From contig ML677365.1 in assembly GCA_007922305.1 (NCBI GenBank), forward strand, positions 10,831,014 to 10,895,013: a stretch of 64,000 nt of DNA, in the 5' to 3' direction. The notes beneath the pieces are model-generated. The model was not told the origin of the DNA, searched no databases, and saw only the letters and a program-made list of their open reading frames with translations. Positions 23,216 to 35,990 of the stretch are shown here, piece by piece (positions within the stretch are counted from its first letter, which is position 1; each line of letters opens with the position of its first letter). The translations under genes and the position numbers were made by a program. Source of the DNA: Dermatemys mawii. Lineage: Eukaryota > Chordata > Testudines > Dermatemydidae.

Positions 23216-26200
23216 CAGATGTGTGTGGGAGAGGAGTTCCAGAATGAGTAGAGGTAGGAAAGTCATATATTTTTGTACACAAGTGATTAAAGTTTCTCCC
23301 ATAATGTGTTACTGTGTAATGCTGACAGACCCTCGGCAGCAGCGGGCAGGATTGAATCCAGGACCTCTGGAGTTAAATGCATGAGCTAAAAGCCATATGC
23401 TAGGCTTTTAGCTAAGGCTATAGCAGACTCATTAATTTTTAAGCTGTCTCGGTGTCACTAGAGGGGACAGAGCACCACACCCAGGAAGTGTGTGTGGTTT
23501 ACAACTGCACATAATTTTAGGACTTGAGCAAATAGTGAGTTAATTCAATATCAACATTGTCAAGAAGTGGGACAGGGCTCCTGATATGGGAGTCTCCACA
23601 AACACTTGAAGGATAATGAAGAGCAATTCACCTTTATTCTCCTGATGGGCATGAGAGACTGTTTTTTACATGACACATTTATCCCTGATGTGGTGAGGGG
23701 TGGAGGATCAGAAGGGTTTAAAGACACACCCTGTCAAGGAAGGGTTCAGACAGTGAAAGGGGAGGTTGAGGCAAATCTGTTGGGGAACAGACTGAGCGCC
23801 AGACCCCAGAGGTTGGGAGTTTCACATTTTGGGGTATAATCCAGACCAAAAAGGGATTGTGTCACCTGCCTGCCCTGTAACCCTGGGTTCCCTAAATGCT
23901 CTGATGCAGCAGCTCCCTGTCTGGACATTCCCAGCCAACATGCAAACATGCACTGTGCATTAAGCCGTCATGGTTCAGCAGTTCTGACTCTAGGAGTCTG
24001 TTTGTTACATCATAACTACACTCTGTTCTCCACCAGCCTTGGTTACTAAGAGCCAAGTGACACCAACACACTCCCAGCTCTGAATTTCTCCCAAAAATGT
24101 TTGCCCCGAAGAGTCCACATTCTCATGAACCACACGGAGAAATAATAATGTATGTTTGTTCCTTTAAAGAGCCCATACACAGAAGCTTGCAACATTAATC
24201 ACTTCAGGTCAAACACAGCACTGGCTTCATTAAGATTAAAATAAAACAATTTTATTAGCAACAGAATATCCAATAAGTGATATCAAGTAAAAAAAAAATA
24301 AAGTTAGAGATGGTAAAAGCAAATAAAAGTGAAAACATGAATCTAAAAGTCTAAAACTTAATCTAGCAAGGCACAATCTTTGTTTCAGATGGTTTCCGAA
24401 ACACAGTAATAGTTTCCAGCAGATTCTGTAGGACATGCTATGACTATGTGCCCCCTGACCATGGACACAGCTCAGTCAGTGGTGGGACACTCCACTGCCC
24501 CCTAGGCTGGACAGAGACACTGCCCCAGGGGTGCATTCTTGTACACAGGTACAAACAAGTTACACATTCCTCGTGACGTATTGAGGGGTAGAGGGGTTGT
24601 ATTGAGGTGCAACCCCTCTACAAAGCAAGGTACAACCCCTCTATGTAGCAATGTGCCACCTCTCACCTTGTTCATGTGGTTTGAACAAAACAACTCTGTC
24701 CATCATATTACCCTTTTGCCCCTGTCTTTAGGATAGGTCAGCCTGTTCCTTGTTATGTGTGTGGAATATGCAAGCCTCAGAGTGTTCTGGTATCTCTAGT
24801 GTCCAGCACCTTTTAGGTATGTATATTTTTGCAACATCAGCCCTTTCCTTGTCAGCTTCTGTGAGCAGGGCCTGCCTCTGGCTCACAGCTTAACTTTGCT
24901 TTATGTTAGCAAAGTCTTGACCATTACTTTAGTTCAGGCCTTAGGCCTCATACTGAGCTTCTGATGAGGGTTTATGTTTCAGGGCCTTATCTTACTACAT
25001 TAGGTAACATAGATATTGCATACAGACTGTTTTAAAAAAAAAATCCTTTTCTTAAATTTTGCTGTTTCCTTCTGTTAAGGTTAAACAATACTTTGCTTTA
25101 AGAAGACTGTGTGGTGTCACTATATTCACTTTGGTCACACCTCCTAAGTGTACTGAGTCCAATAGAAGCTACAGAGTAAGTGTACAGAGGATTATGGACC
25201 TGCGCCCAGTCTCAGAGTGAGAGAATTGCAAAGTAATTTGTGATCCAGCTCGCGCCAAAAGGGATCGTTTGCGCAAAGCAGCCCCATCATGCCAAGCATC
25301 AAGCCAGGGTGGGTGTGCCCATGCAAACAAGGAAGGCTCCTAAAGTCCTCTTCCCCAGCTTATCATTAGATGTCAGAGGAGAGCTCATTCAGATCCTGCT
25401 TACACAAAGGAGATCCCTCTTCTTCAATTGAGCCAAGCAGCAGAGGCTCTTCAGCAGTTTTCTTGGTAAGCAGCTCCTGCTTTGTTGTGGTAGGAAGCTC
25501 TGCTTACATCAGAATGCCACACTGCACTGGGCTTGGATCCCCTCTCTAAGGAGCCAGCCCTCTTCAGGCTTGATGGGCTCTCACAGGTGTGCTATGCTGG
25601 GGCTTACTGTGCTCAGGGGAAATCTTAAACCCCTTCCTGCCTGGGCGGACAACCTGTCCCACCACAGCATCCTTGGCTCTATAGATGCAAAACATAGGAA
25701 ATAATGATGAAATAGAGTACAATAATTATTACCAGTGTTCTGTCCAGTACTAGCCTTTACCACTCTCTGCTTTGCGATAGACAAACAGCTCAGAGAATGC
25801 ACTGATTCATTATATAATGTGTCAAATGAATTCACTTGTTCTGCAGATATTAAACCACAGAAGCAAAGAAAGTGGGTTTTCAAAGAAAACCAGGGTTTAT
25901 ATTTGGTGACAAAGAACAAATCTGGAGCTACCTTCTGCAAAACTATTGATCTGCCAACTAAATATTGGTTGTGTGTGAGTAACAGGAGCCTGTGGATGCT
26001 GGAAATCATAAAAGAAAGCAGCAACTAAGGAGCATATTTTCTGCATACACAAGCATCAAAATCTGCCTTTATTATGGGCTGAATGAAAACCATCCTTATC
26101 CTGTCTAAATCGCCTTCTTAAGTCACAGCACAGCTGGTTAGATTATCTATACATGAGGGCATTTTTGTCCCTATCCAGAGGTACCGGCAAAAAGCAAGTA

Positions 26201-29200
26201 TTCTGCTTCCAATCCACTGGGAGTTACACGTTGATGGGTTGAATCCTTTATACAGAATAAAGCCAACCAGTTTGGGATATGGCAGTTTGGGACATTAGCA
26301 TGCAAGTCAATGGCAGATTGCGATCATACAATGGGTAAATTCTCACAGTATTTCAGTTGTCCAATTTGGAGTTAACTCTACAGAAAAGTGTCCAGGTTTT
26401 CTGAAATATTGAGGCACCTGTTTATCCACACTGAGTATCCCTGACTCTGTTCACAAAGCTTACAACACTCATCTTGCTTTATTATAGTGCACCAGTAAAT
26501 TCAACAGACAATTCCTCATGGATAGCAAAATAAAGGCTGAATTCTGCCAAACCCTTAATGGAAAGACACTTAGACTCATTCTGACCATAAACATATATCA
26601 CGGGAAAGATATTTTTTTAAATGCACACAACCCAAACTAACTCCTGGAAGCAATTAGATGGTGCTTGCTTCTGCAATAAACATGCAGCAAAATATCACTG
26701 ATAAATTCCTATAGGACAGTGTAGCATTTTATCATTAATTTTACTATTTTGTCATTTTTTTTATTAGTGGACAAAATGAATGTATTCAAATAAATGGGAC
26801 TGTGTTTTTAGAACTCTGACATTTGTGATCAGTAACAACATTTTGGCAGCACATTCCTGGAGGAGCAATTATTGATGCACTGGGTTCACACACTGCATAC
26901 ATAGTTCTGTACTTCTGTAGTAAATCAGGACCAATTTCTGCAACAAAATATTGCTAATTCAGCAGCACTCCTGTTGCAACGGAAACAAAGGCAGCAGATG
27001 TACATTGTCTAAATTGCACTAACTACATAATTACTAGAACACTAACTTTTCAAAATTTCAAGTCCAAAGTAACAGACCTAGTTATGTTTTCTCCATTGCT
27101 GGGAGTGCTACAGCATATAGCTAAAATTCCTTTTGAAAGTAGTGGAAAGGTTACAAATAATTCTGTAGCTTAGTGTGTGTGTGCCTAAACTCGTTTAAAC
27201 GCATTTGCTTTTTTTCTTACCTATTTGGTTAAGAATATGTGATTTTGCTAATAGTGCAGCTTTCATTGTTACATTGCAACAAAAATGAAATAAAATCCGT
27301 GCCTAATATGACCATATATTCACTCCAGTAAACCTGAAGCTGCATGATTTGTCACTCATGCATAGATCTATATATGGTAAAGTGGGCAAACACTGCATAA
27401 AGTATATTTTGTGCTTCCCCGGTCTTGGACAGATTAGCACAAATTAAATTTCACACTAATCTGCCCATGGCCAGGCGTGCTACATTAGGATCTAGGGGAT
27501 TCAGCTAATTGTGAAAAAATATTTTTGTGCTATTTGAATAATGTGTGAACTAGCCATGTACCGAAAGACAGAGAGATTATATACAGCAAATATTTACTGG
27601 AGATCTCTCTAACCATGTGTCTATCAGTGCTGAGTCAATAATTCATAATGAATAATTTCTGTGTCTCTAAGCGTATTATGATTTCTTCACATTTTTATTA
27701 TTTGAATTTACTCAACACATTTTGGCTAGTTTTATTTTCTTTCTTTACTCTGCTGATTGATCACAAATATTTTTCTGCATGTATTCTATTATTGATATTC
27801 AAAATGTAGGCTGTCCTACTTAGCTGCAATTGGCCACCCAGGTCACATGTTACTATTTCTGTTCCTTAACTGGATAAACATAATTCAAAACAGGAGAATG
27901 TACTGAACTGCTAGCAGGAGGATGTCTAGGATCAGAAGTTCATACTCACAAGCCATGTGAAACATGACTTCAGGAGCTTGAGTACCCACAGAAACATAGT
28001 TGACATTGAGATAATTTCTCCAGGGTCAGGACCCGTGCCAGATATTTAGCACAAAGAAATATGTAAATGCATCACACCTAAGGCTTGGACCAACTTTTTA
28101 AAATTCAGCCTTTCATGTCTCTTACAAAAATAAACTACATCTCTTCAATGGCTTGGCTCTGGAGCTCACTGAAGCTTAGGACAGTCCAGTGTTTGGATGG
28201 GAGCCCTACAGATAAAACCCATGAGCAATATGATTGGTCATGTAGGAGGAAACATTTCTCTTATTACTGAATCAATAATGGTAAATACGCAGCAACATCA
28301 TATTTCCCCATAGGAGAACACTGATGCTCACTTGCCATATTGTAAGATTTTTTTATTTCCCCTTTGGAAACAGAAGATCTGAAACTCCTGTCACTAGTAA
28401 TGGTGGAAAATAAATGAATGCATTTCATCACACAAGACCACTTTTGACTAATTAAAAATCCATATACAGATATAAAAACCAAACAAATCACCCTTGGGAA
28501 TAACTCTTCTTGTGGGAAATATTTGCACTCTGCTCTTGGAGCCCACAAACCCATAGAAATAGCATTCTTCTGGCCTTTCAGTAGAAAAGCCCCATTTTTT
28601 TCTGAAGATGAGTGTTAGACCAGAGATAGCAATACCTTAACCCTTGCATTGTCAGAATGGTTGTAGAAATCCAGCTTTGGTATATTACAAAATTCAGAGA
28701 CTCCCCTTTGACCTGGTGGTGTTCCCCTGGAACTAGAAGCAAATGTACATATGCCTTTGTCCACATTTTGGACAACAGCAATGGTTCATGAGTTTCACTG
28801 CCAAGATTCATTAACTGTAGTTTTTTCTTACATGCTCCATACATATACACTATTGCTTGCCAGTGTCCAGTATTTATCCTTTTATCCCATGTCCTTTCCC
28901 TTTTATGGGCCGGTACAGCATACGCTGATGTGTTAGACGAAGAGACTGAGCGAGTCAGTCACATTTTTCAGCAACAAGTTCTACCAAATTCATTAGATTG
29001 CTATGAGATGTAACTTGGAATGCACATTAAGGTGTTAATGGAGTGTCTATGCTTGGTATCAGGTTTTCATGCCGAGTTGCGCTGGTGTTTATCTAGTTTA
29101 TTATAAAGCCTAATGTAAATCCTTAGACAGATATTCTATTTTAGCTGAGAAACGAATGGTGACAGTTTATTGTGAAATGACAAATGAATGCTGACATTTT

Positions 29201-30263
29201 ATTCTTACATGTTTATAAATCAGTTTAAAGGTTAAGAGTCGTTAATGCGGGCAATCTGAAGAATCCATATACATAAACAAAATATTCACTTTGGATAACT
29301 ATATATGTCCAATGTCATTCACAAAAGATAAAAGTCAGATTAAGGCAAGAGGAGAAAAATGCAAATTTGCCAGTATTAGTTTATCTTTTAACTGGAAACA
29401 GAATTACTTGATTGATAGGCAGTGTGATCAAAGCCAGCATAAACCGCAATATTTTTTTTCTTAGTTTATTTTTAAACTAAATGACAATCTCCAGAATGAT
29501 CCCTAAAGAAAAAAATGTTAAAAGCCCCTCCTAATATTACCCAGAATGATTCGAGTCACTTGCCAGTAACTGAGTGTTTGCAATCACACTTTAAGTGATA
29601 CAAAAAACAACCAACCAATATTTTAGGAAGAGTTTAAATTCTTCTCTGTGCTATGACACATTGTGAAAGTAATTTATATCCTTTCTCCTATTCCAGAATC
29701 GCCTGGCATTGCCAATGTTAAGAAGTAATCACTGCTTCTTTAAAAGGCTGGGTTTCCAGGAAGATAGTTTTTCTGAGAGGTCTAAACAGTTGTAGATACA
29801 AATGGCAGTTTTTAATGGCTGATGATGACTATCTCCAGATGAGAGAAGGACGCAGGGGAACTAAAAAATTTAGTGAAAGCAGTGGAGGGATATATTATCT
29901 AGAGGGAGTACACATGTTGTGTGCGCCAGCTCAGAAGTAATTATGGGCTGCACAACCAATTTAAACACATTTGGCCTATTTTTATTCATGCAAAGCCCCG
30001 TCCACAACACTTTGGCAATAAAAAGGGCTCTTAAAGTGGATGTTATTTACTTCCTCTTTAAAGTCCCTGTATCTCCCAGAGTAAAAAGGAGTTGGAGGAA
30101 ATGACAAACAATCCCCATGTTCATAAAAACATCACATTAATACTGAAGTGAAACAAGTTTTGTGAAACATAAATTGTTATAGGCCCTGATCCTGCACTGA
30201 GCTTTCTGCAGGCAGACTACCCATGGGGATGTCTGTTTACTAGGGTTCCTTATCGGTGAGCAT
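23216..30263. other. Intergenic DNA, no gene recognised
   Basis: Seven kilobases with no supported gene. The 23440-25650 part has alternating GC-richer and A-rich segments (for example an A run near 24290) and may be an old LTR-retroelement remnant, but I could not find paired ends. A short segment near 23330-23420 looks like a tRNA-like repeat ('ggattgaatccaggacctctggagttaaatgcatgagctaaaag'-type). The remainder (25.6-30.2 kb) is AT-rich and unrecognised. Confidence 0.45.
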
Positions 30264-30385
30264 TAGGGTGACCAGATGTCCTGATTTTATAGGGACAGTC
30301 CTGATTTTTGGGGCTTTTTCTTATCTAGGCTCCTATTACCCTCCAGCCCATCCCGATTTTTCACTTTTGCTGTCTGGTCACCCTA
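30264..30385. mobile_element. Short MITE-like element, copy 2
   Basis: The ends TAGGGTGACCAGATG and CTGGTCACCCTAG are inverted repeats around a ~95-bp interior that matches the element at 11653-11777. This copy is the better preserved one. It has no coding capacity. Confidence 0.75.
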
Positions 30386-30837
30386 GTTAGCCTACGTGAA
30401 CAACTCTTCTCCAGATGCAGTCTACAATTCTGTTATTTATAAGTAAATGTATGCAGGGGTGCTGGCACAATTTTTATAGTGGGGATGCTTATGATGTACA
30501 CCATGTGAGCACCCTTAATTCCTGTACCACTGAATGCATGAGATTTCCAAAATTATGCACATATATTTTTCATATACCTGGACTATGCATGCAAATGTCT
30601 CATGTGTATAAATCTGGTATTTGTTCCCCAGTATGGCCAAATATGCCCCTAGCTGGCCATATTTGTGTGAAGAATTTAGGCAAATACATATGCACTGAAA
30701 AAATATTTTTGTGCTATTTGAATAATTTATTTAATTTATATAAATAAACAAAATAATTTCTTTATTCATCATTTATATTTATTCATTAGATGCAATGTAA
30801 TCTTCATGCCTGAATTTCATAATGCAGTCTATATATA

Positions 30838-31751
30838 CAGGAGCGCCTCACTTAAAGTCATCCCGGTTAACGTTGTTTCGTTGTTACATTACTGATCAAT
30901 TAGTGAACATGCTCGTTTAAAGTGGTATAATGCTCCCTTCTAATGTCATTTTTGCATCTGCCTGCTTTGTTCACTGCTTGCAGGAAGAGCAGCCTGTTGC
31001 AGTTAGCTGGTGAGTGGTTGGAACCAGGGTGTACCAGCAGCCCCCCATATGCTCTCCCCATCAACTCCCTGCTCCTCTAAGCTCCCTATGCAGCAGCCGC
31101 TGAGCAGGCTATCAATTGCCGGCAGTTAAGCTGTCCCTCCCCCTACTGCCATGTGCTACTCCTGCCCTCTACCTTGGATCTGCTCCCTGGGACTCCTGCT
31201 TGCTGTGGGAGAGGGGGGAGGAGAGAAAGAGGGGGGCTAATGTCCAAGTGTCCCCCTCCCCCGGCTCCTGCACCCTACATACTCCATCTTCCATAGAGCA
31301 GGCAGCTCCACAAAGCTGGCAGCAGCTGTGGCTCAGCTTGCTAATCTAATTAACAAGGCAGTGTACTTAAAGTGTACTGCCCTCCCTTCTTACCTGCTCA
31401 TTGTAGACTGTGAGAGTTAACCCTTGAGGGCTCATCCAATTGTTAGTTCATTTAGCAGTAAGGCATTCCCTGGGAAATATCCCACCCTCTGACTCCTCCA
31501 CCTCAACCAAACTTCACAATCATCATCACTGTGTACCAATATTAAATTGTTTGTTTAAAACTTATACTGTGTGTGTGTGTGTATATTTACATATATATAA
31601 TATATAATCTTTTGTCTGGTGGAAATTTTTCCCCTGGAACCTAACCCCCTCATTTATATTAATTCTTATGGGGAAATTGGATTCACTTAATATCGTTTCA
31701 CTTAAAGTCACATTTATCAGGAACATAACTACAACGTTAAGTAAGGCGTTC

Positions 31752-31754
<3 letters not shown>
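30838..31754. mobile_element. Tigger/pogo-like DNA transposon, non-autonomous (917 bp)
   Basis: The ends CAGGAGCGCCTCACTTAA and TTAAGTAAGGCGTTCCTG are inverted repeats with two mismatches, and both flanks are TA (30836-30837 and 31755-31756), the Tc1/mariner target. The 'gcctc(g/a)cttaa' end resembles Tigger/pogo termini. The interior includes a GC-rich block (31000-31340) and a GT/TA-rich block near 31570-31610. No transposase frame remains. The right TA flank has expanded into a microsatellite. Confidence 0.75.

Positions 31755-31784
<30 letters not shown>
31755..31784. repeat. (TA)n microsatellite at transposon boundary
   Basis: About 15 TA units begin exactly at the right target-site TA of the Tigger-like element, so the array probably grew from its insertion site. 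Confidence 0.9.
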
Positions 31785-31788
<4 letters not shown>

Positions 31789-32430
31789 CAAAGCTCCAAG
31801 TCTGTACTTGTGGGTCCTGTGCTTCCTGGCAGATTTAGGGGCCTCAGAAACTCATCTAGGCCCCAGAGTGACCTCCCTTTCTCAGTATAATTGGCAAGAG
31901 TCACCGCCTAGTGAGTTACCTTCATCACAGGCCAGTATGGAAGATGGAAAAGGGGGGAGCCCGGGCCCACCCTCTACTCCAGACTCCAGCCCAGGGACCC
32001 TAATAGTATCAGCTAAGATGGCTGACCTTTTAGGCACAAAACACAATACAATTCCCTGGGATACTTCCCCACAGCAGTCTCTGCTTCTTCAAACTCCACT
32101 TCACCTTTACCTCAGGGCCTCCTTCCTTCTGTATGATATGTTGTCCACCACTCAGTCTCACCAACAGCATAACTTCCTTCCACAGCTCCTGACACCCATG
32201 TGACTAACTGGGAGGTTTTTATCTGATTTCAGCCAGTCTCTGATTGGCTTCAGGTGTCCCAATCAGGCTAGCTGTTTCTACTCCTTTCTAGAAGGTTCTT
32301 AATTGGCCCCAGGTGTCTTGATTGGCCTGGAATAGCCTTTGTTTGGCTATCCAGGGAACAGGGACCTGCACATCCTGAGACTAATATACCTGCCTTCCAG
32401 CACTCTCCTATATCCTTCTGGTCTGACTCC
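31785..32430. repeat. LTR-like interspersed repeat
   Basis: The segment starts 'gtgacaaagctccaagtctgtacttgtgggtcctgtgcttcctgg' and contains repeated 'gattggcttcaggtgtcccaatcagg' / 'aattggccccaggtgtcttgattgg' CCAAT-box-like blocks, as in promoters of solo LTRs. I recognise the start as a common turtle repeat, but no flanking duplication or second LTR was found. The frame at 31808-32203 lacks a known domain and is taken as chance. Confidence 0.4.
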
Positions 32431-32437
32431 ATCACTA

Positions 32438-32438
<1 letters not shown>

Positions 32439-32476
<38 letters not shown>

Positions 32477-32490
32477 ATATATATATATAT
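32439..32490. repeat. (ATCT)n followed by (AT)n microsatellite
   Basis: About nine ATCT units run directly into about nine AT units. A looser 'tatacacatggtatatatt' palindromic stretch follows to about 32525. Confidence 0.9.
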
Positions 32491-32525
32491 AATATACACA
32501 TGGTATATATTATATATACACATGG

Positions 32526-34144
32526 GTGGTTTTCCTGCAGCAATGGATTACATCTGTAATACCATGCAAAGAAGGGTGGGAAGTGTGAATTCTTGTCTGG
32601 CACTCGAGGCATTAGCCATGTCGGGTCCATTCTATATTCTCTCCTTTGGAGTAGGGCCAAAACAATAATTCACAAAAGATGACTTATTCCAATTCTTTTG
32701 CTTTATGTTGCTTATTTCACAACATTCTTGAGCTCACTTGTTATTGAAAATTACTCACAAATTTCTTCAGTGAATAGTTTTTGCTCTACAGATGTTTCAT
32801 GAATAATTTATTGGGTAAACAAATAATAATAATATTCAAAGACAGAAATGTATTTTGTGTTAAAATAAGTCACATTGTTTTTTTGTTCTCCAATGGAATT
32901 ATTTACATAGCTAACCAACACAACACAAACCTACAAATTTTAGTCAAATATGCAATTTTCAATTCATTTGCAGCCTTTAACAGTCTTTCACAAATATTTG
33001 TGCCAGGAATGCTCAATTGTCAAATGTTCATAACTGGTGAACATGAAAGAATTAGGATCACTGTCTAATTGAAATTTCATTTTCAAATTCAAATGCGTCA
33101 TCACAGATAATTTTCCCACCATCTATTTAGCTGTATTCATGATTCTTGCCTTAATAAGGTATTCAGGACTGAGGCTATCATCAAGTGTTGCAAGAAAAAG
33201 TCTGGGGGATGAGACATGGAGGGGATATCTTGGCAGGTAAAGTCTTTCATTTCACCTCTACAAGAATACATTTGATATTCTTTAAGCAATCACATGCAAG
33301 TAATTTAAAAGAAATCCTTTTCCTAAACTACAATACAAAATATACATTCAATTCTATACATAACTTCTCTTTACCTGCCCACTACATATGCACCTGCCAA
33401 CCATAATAAACACTTGCAGTTAAGGTATATCATCACATTTTTCTACTGCAGTGGTTTGATTAAATTGACCTCATGTTATTTAAATGGCTCTCCAGACATC
33501 CGGAAAATCATGGGAGTAAAACATAATCATACTTTATGTTTTACCGGAAAATATTTCAACTTTCTGGAAATTGTTGACTAGGAGATAGAACTGGGTTCTG
33601 GACAATTTAAACTGTGTTGATGGCTGAGCTTGTCTGCTAGTTTTTAAAGTCCTGTCTTTAAATATTTAGAAGTGAACTAAAACTAAACAAAGCTTAAATT
33701 TTGGGGGAATCAGCTTTCAGTCACTGAAAATTTGAAAACACTTCTGTGGCCCTTTAAAGGTAGAGTGCTTATAAAATCTCATGCCACTAGACTGTTTGCC
33801 TTCTGAAGACACAGCTGCAAAATCATGCATTCATTCTGCATGAATCATTTGCATGATTCTGGGCCCAATGGACTATGAAGTGCCCACAAATTCAAACATT
33901 GTGTATGCTCTGGGTAGCTTCTGAACCAAGTGAGCACATTGGGTTAGTTATGTTTTTCTGTTCCCTGCCATCTTTTCCTTGGTGTGGATGTAAGTCTTGT
34001 AACACCCTGATTTTCAGTTCCCTACTGCCTGCTCTTTCCATGGGCCAAAACCCTCTGCAGCTGCTAATGTCGCTGTGCTGATTCTGAAAGAATGGGTATC
34101 AAATTTGCCAGTCTCAGGACCACAGTAGTGCAAGGTTTTTCTCA
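32526..34144. other. Intergenic DNA, no gene recognised
   Basis: AT-rich DNA with only short open frames. No repeat family or RNA gene was recognised. Confidence 0.5.
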
Positions 34145-34260
34145 CTACCCTGCTGAAATGTATTTTGTCAGGAAGTATCCATCACTGTGTGCGAAGAGCC
34201 TGGATGCGGGCCCCTGATTTTTAGTGAGACTCTTGCTGTCTATACAACTCAGAAGCGCTT
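34145..34260 (-). pseudogene. Possible tyrosine-recombinase remnant of the DIRS-like element
   Basis: The minus-strand segment reads ...ASRLFAHSDGYFLTKY..., similar to the 'LFxHxDGxPLTRYQF' block that precedes the HxxR box in DIRS/Ngaro recombinases. The downstream His-Arg-Tyr catalytic part is not seen, so the element is truncated here. Confidence 0.4.
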
Positions 34261-34924
34261 GTCTGCACATTCCTTCAACACCACGTAAGCCCCCCCTTCC
34301 CTTCTGCCTATTTGAGTACCTTAAACACAGAGAGTAGTTCCCACAGGTAGTTGACATCCCTTATATTTAATGGACACTGGGACCTGTCCATAGCTTCCAG
34401 AGGCAGCAGTTCACTCACTTCCAAAGCACTAAAGAGGGCAACAACAAATTCTGCCTTAAATAAAATGGCCTCCCTCTCACAGTTTCAGACCCATGGCAGA
34501 GCCTTTGCTAACTCTGTCAGAGTTTACAGTGGTATGGGTAACCTATCAACTCTCTGGTGCCCACTCCTCCTGGACCATCCTTCTAAGAGTTTTTGTACTA
34601 TGAAATGCCTGCATGGATCTGGGAAACACCCATCTTACTCCTATAAGACAGGCCCACCAGCTGGCCAGAGATAGTGGAAGGAGCCAACCTGTAATGGGTC
34701 AGAAGTACCGCAGATTGGACCACCTGGTGTGTGGGTATGGGCCACCCACAATGAAGCCCTTCCGGTGCCCTAAATTCTGAAAGGCTTGCCTTCTATGAAC
34801 TCAGAGTCCATGAGGTACTGGAGTCCTTATGTAATCTCACAGCTATCATGAGCCAAGGTTTCAGAACTGTTGAGGCACTGCTGATGGCTCCCTACTGGCC
34901 ATCAAGGCGAGTTCCTGACATCTG

Positions 34925-35305
34925 TCATTCTGAAATCAAGACAGCATCAGCAACAGCATTATCTACACCAGGGATGTGTACCTTGTGACTAAGGATGTTA
35001 AACCTTATGCAATGTAAAACAAAGGCCCTCACCAGTGTCATTACCCGAGGAGTCTTAGCCAGCTGTCTATGTATAATATGGACCACAGATTGGTTGTCAC
35101 ACCTGAAATAGCCTTTGGGGTTCTGAAAGTTTTCTTCCCAACTAGTGATTGTTACCAGTATAGGAAAAAAACTTGAGGAAAGCAAAATACCCTGATTCAC
35201 CCAGCTTTCTGGCCACATCTGTGCACACCACCCACGGTGAAGGTAAATACCAAAACCTACATGTCCCGAGGCATTGGATTCTACCTGCAGCTCAGTCTTG
35301 GGCAA
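34925..35305 (-). pseudogene. DIRS-type RNase H domain
   Basis: The 126-codon open frame continues from the reverse transcriptase. Visible motifs are SNASGHVGFGIYL (the first active-site block, in which the usual catalytic Asp is replaced by Asn), WEENFQNPKGYFRCDNQSVVHII (second acidic residue in CDNQ), SPRVM-like KTPRVMTLVRAFVLHC, and HIPGVDNAVADA at the end (last conserved Asp). The substitution at the first Asp predicts loss of RNA-strand cleavage. The open frame lacks a natural start. Confidence 0.75.
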
Positions 35306-35379
35306 CCAGTCCTATTGCCCTATTGAATACCCCCACTAAACTCTTCCAGGAATGTTTTCCACATTTTTAAGTCTTCCTT

Positions 35380-35990
35380 CATTTACCTTGTCATTCGGAT
35401 AAAGTGGTGGATGTTTCACACTTCAGAGGAGGCATATGCCAGACAGGCACTAAACACCTGACCAGGAGCCACCACCTGGCATACATGGTGTAGGTGCCCC
35501 ATGACTACCTGCAGTTCCCTCACAGTACTTTTCTTTCCCCCCTGTGATTCCCTGACTGATTCCAACTTCTCTTTAGGTCACCTAGAAACTCCCCAAAATG
35601 TGTCCAGTTCAATGACCAGGTATGTTAAACTTTGGACAGGGCCTTCTGTTTTTTCTGTGGAACGGAGACTCCAAGGTTCTCAGCTAGGTTCTGAAATGCT
35701 TGATGCATGTACTCACAGTTGCCTGTCCTTAATCTTCCTGCACATAAGACATACCCGAGATTGTGCATGAGACTGGTCTGCATCACACAGTTGCACTATT
35801 TCTCACTCCAACATGAAGCTGCATCTTTCAAAAGCATCACATGACACTGAGTATCCCCTGGGCACGGCTTCATCAAAATAATAGTGAACTTCAAACTGAA
35901 ACCTAAGGAAGTTAAAGTCCCTGGGAGGCACTGGATGTTACATTTTGCCAACATCGTACCAGGCAATCCTGACAGCCACACTTCCTAACC
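35380..35990 (-). pseudogene. DIRS-type reverse transcriptase, decayed
   Basis: Recognisable blocks on the minus strand are PRDFNFLRFQFE and YYFDEAVPRGYSVSCDAFE (about 35930-35810), corresponding to the 'HPEDFxLLGF...FDKALPMGCSISCxxFE' region before the catalytic YxDD; later VRELQVVMGHLHHVCQVVAPG (about 35510-35450) and HHFIRMTR (about 35410-35385), typical of the RT thumb/connection. The YxDD box itself is lost between these blocks. Several stops and frame changes are present. Confidence 0.65.

Larger units (their letters stand above)
34145..35990 (-). mobile_element. DIRS-like retrotransposon fragment, antisense
   Basis: On the minus strand, in order, lie a reverse transcriptase (35990-35380), an RNase H (35305-34925) and a remnant that looks like a tyrosine recombinase (34215-34145). 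RT-RNaseH-tyrosine recombinase without an integrase is the layout of DIRS-type elements, which move through circular intermediates and leave no target duplication. Stops and frameshifts are frequent. Neither terminal repeat was identified. The 5' part (gag and first RT motifs) would lie above 35990, where I cannot recognise it. Confidence 0.7.

Noticed and set aside
34351..34674. 107-codon plus-strand frame
   Set aside because: Antisense to the DIRS-like element; no domain.
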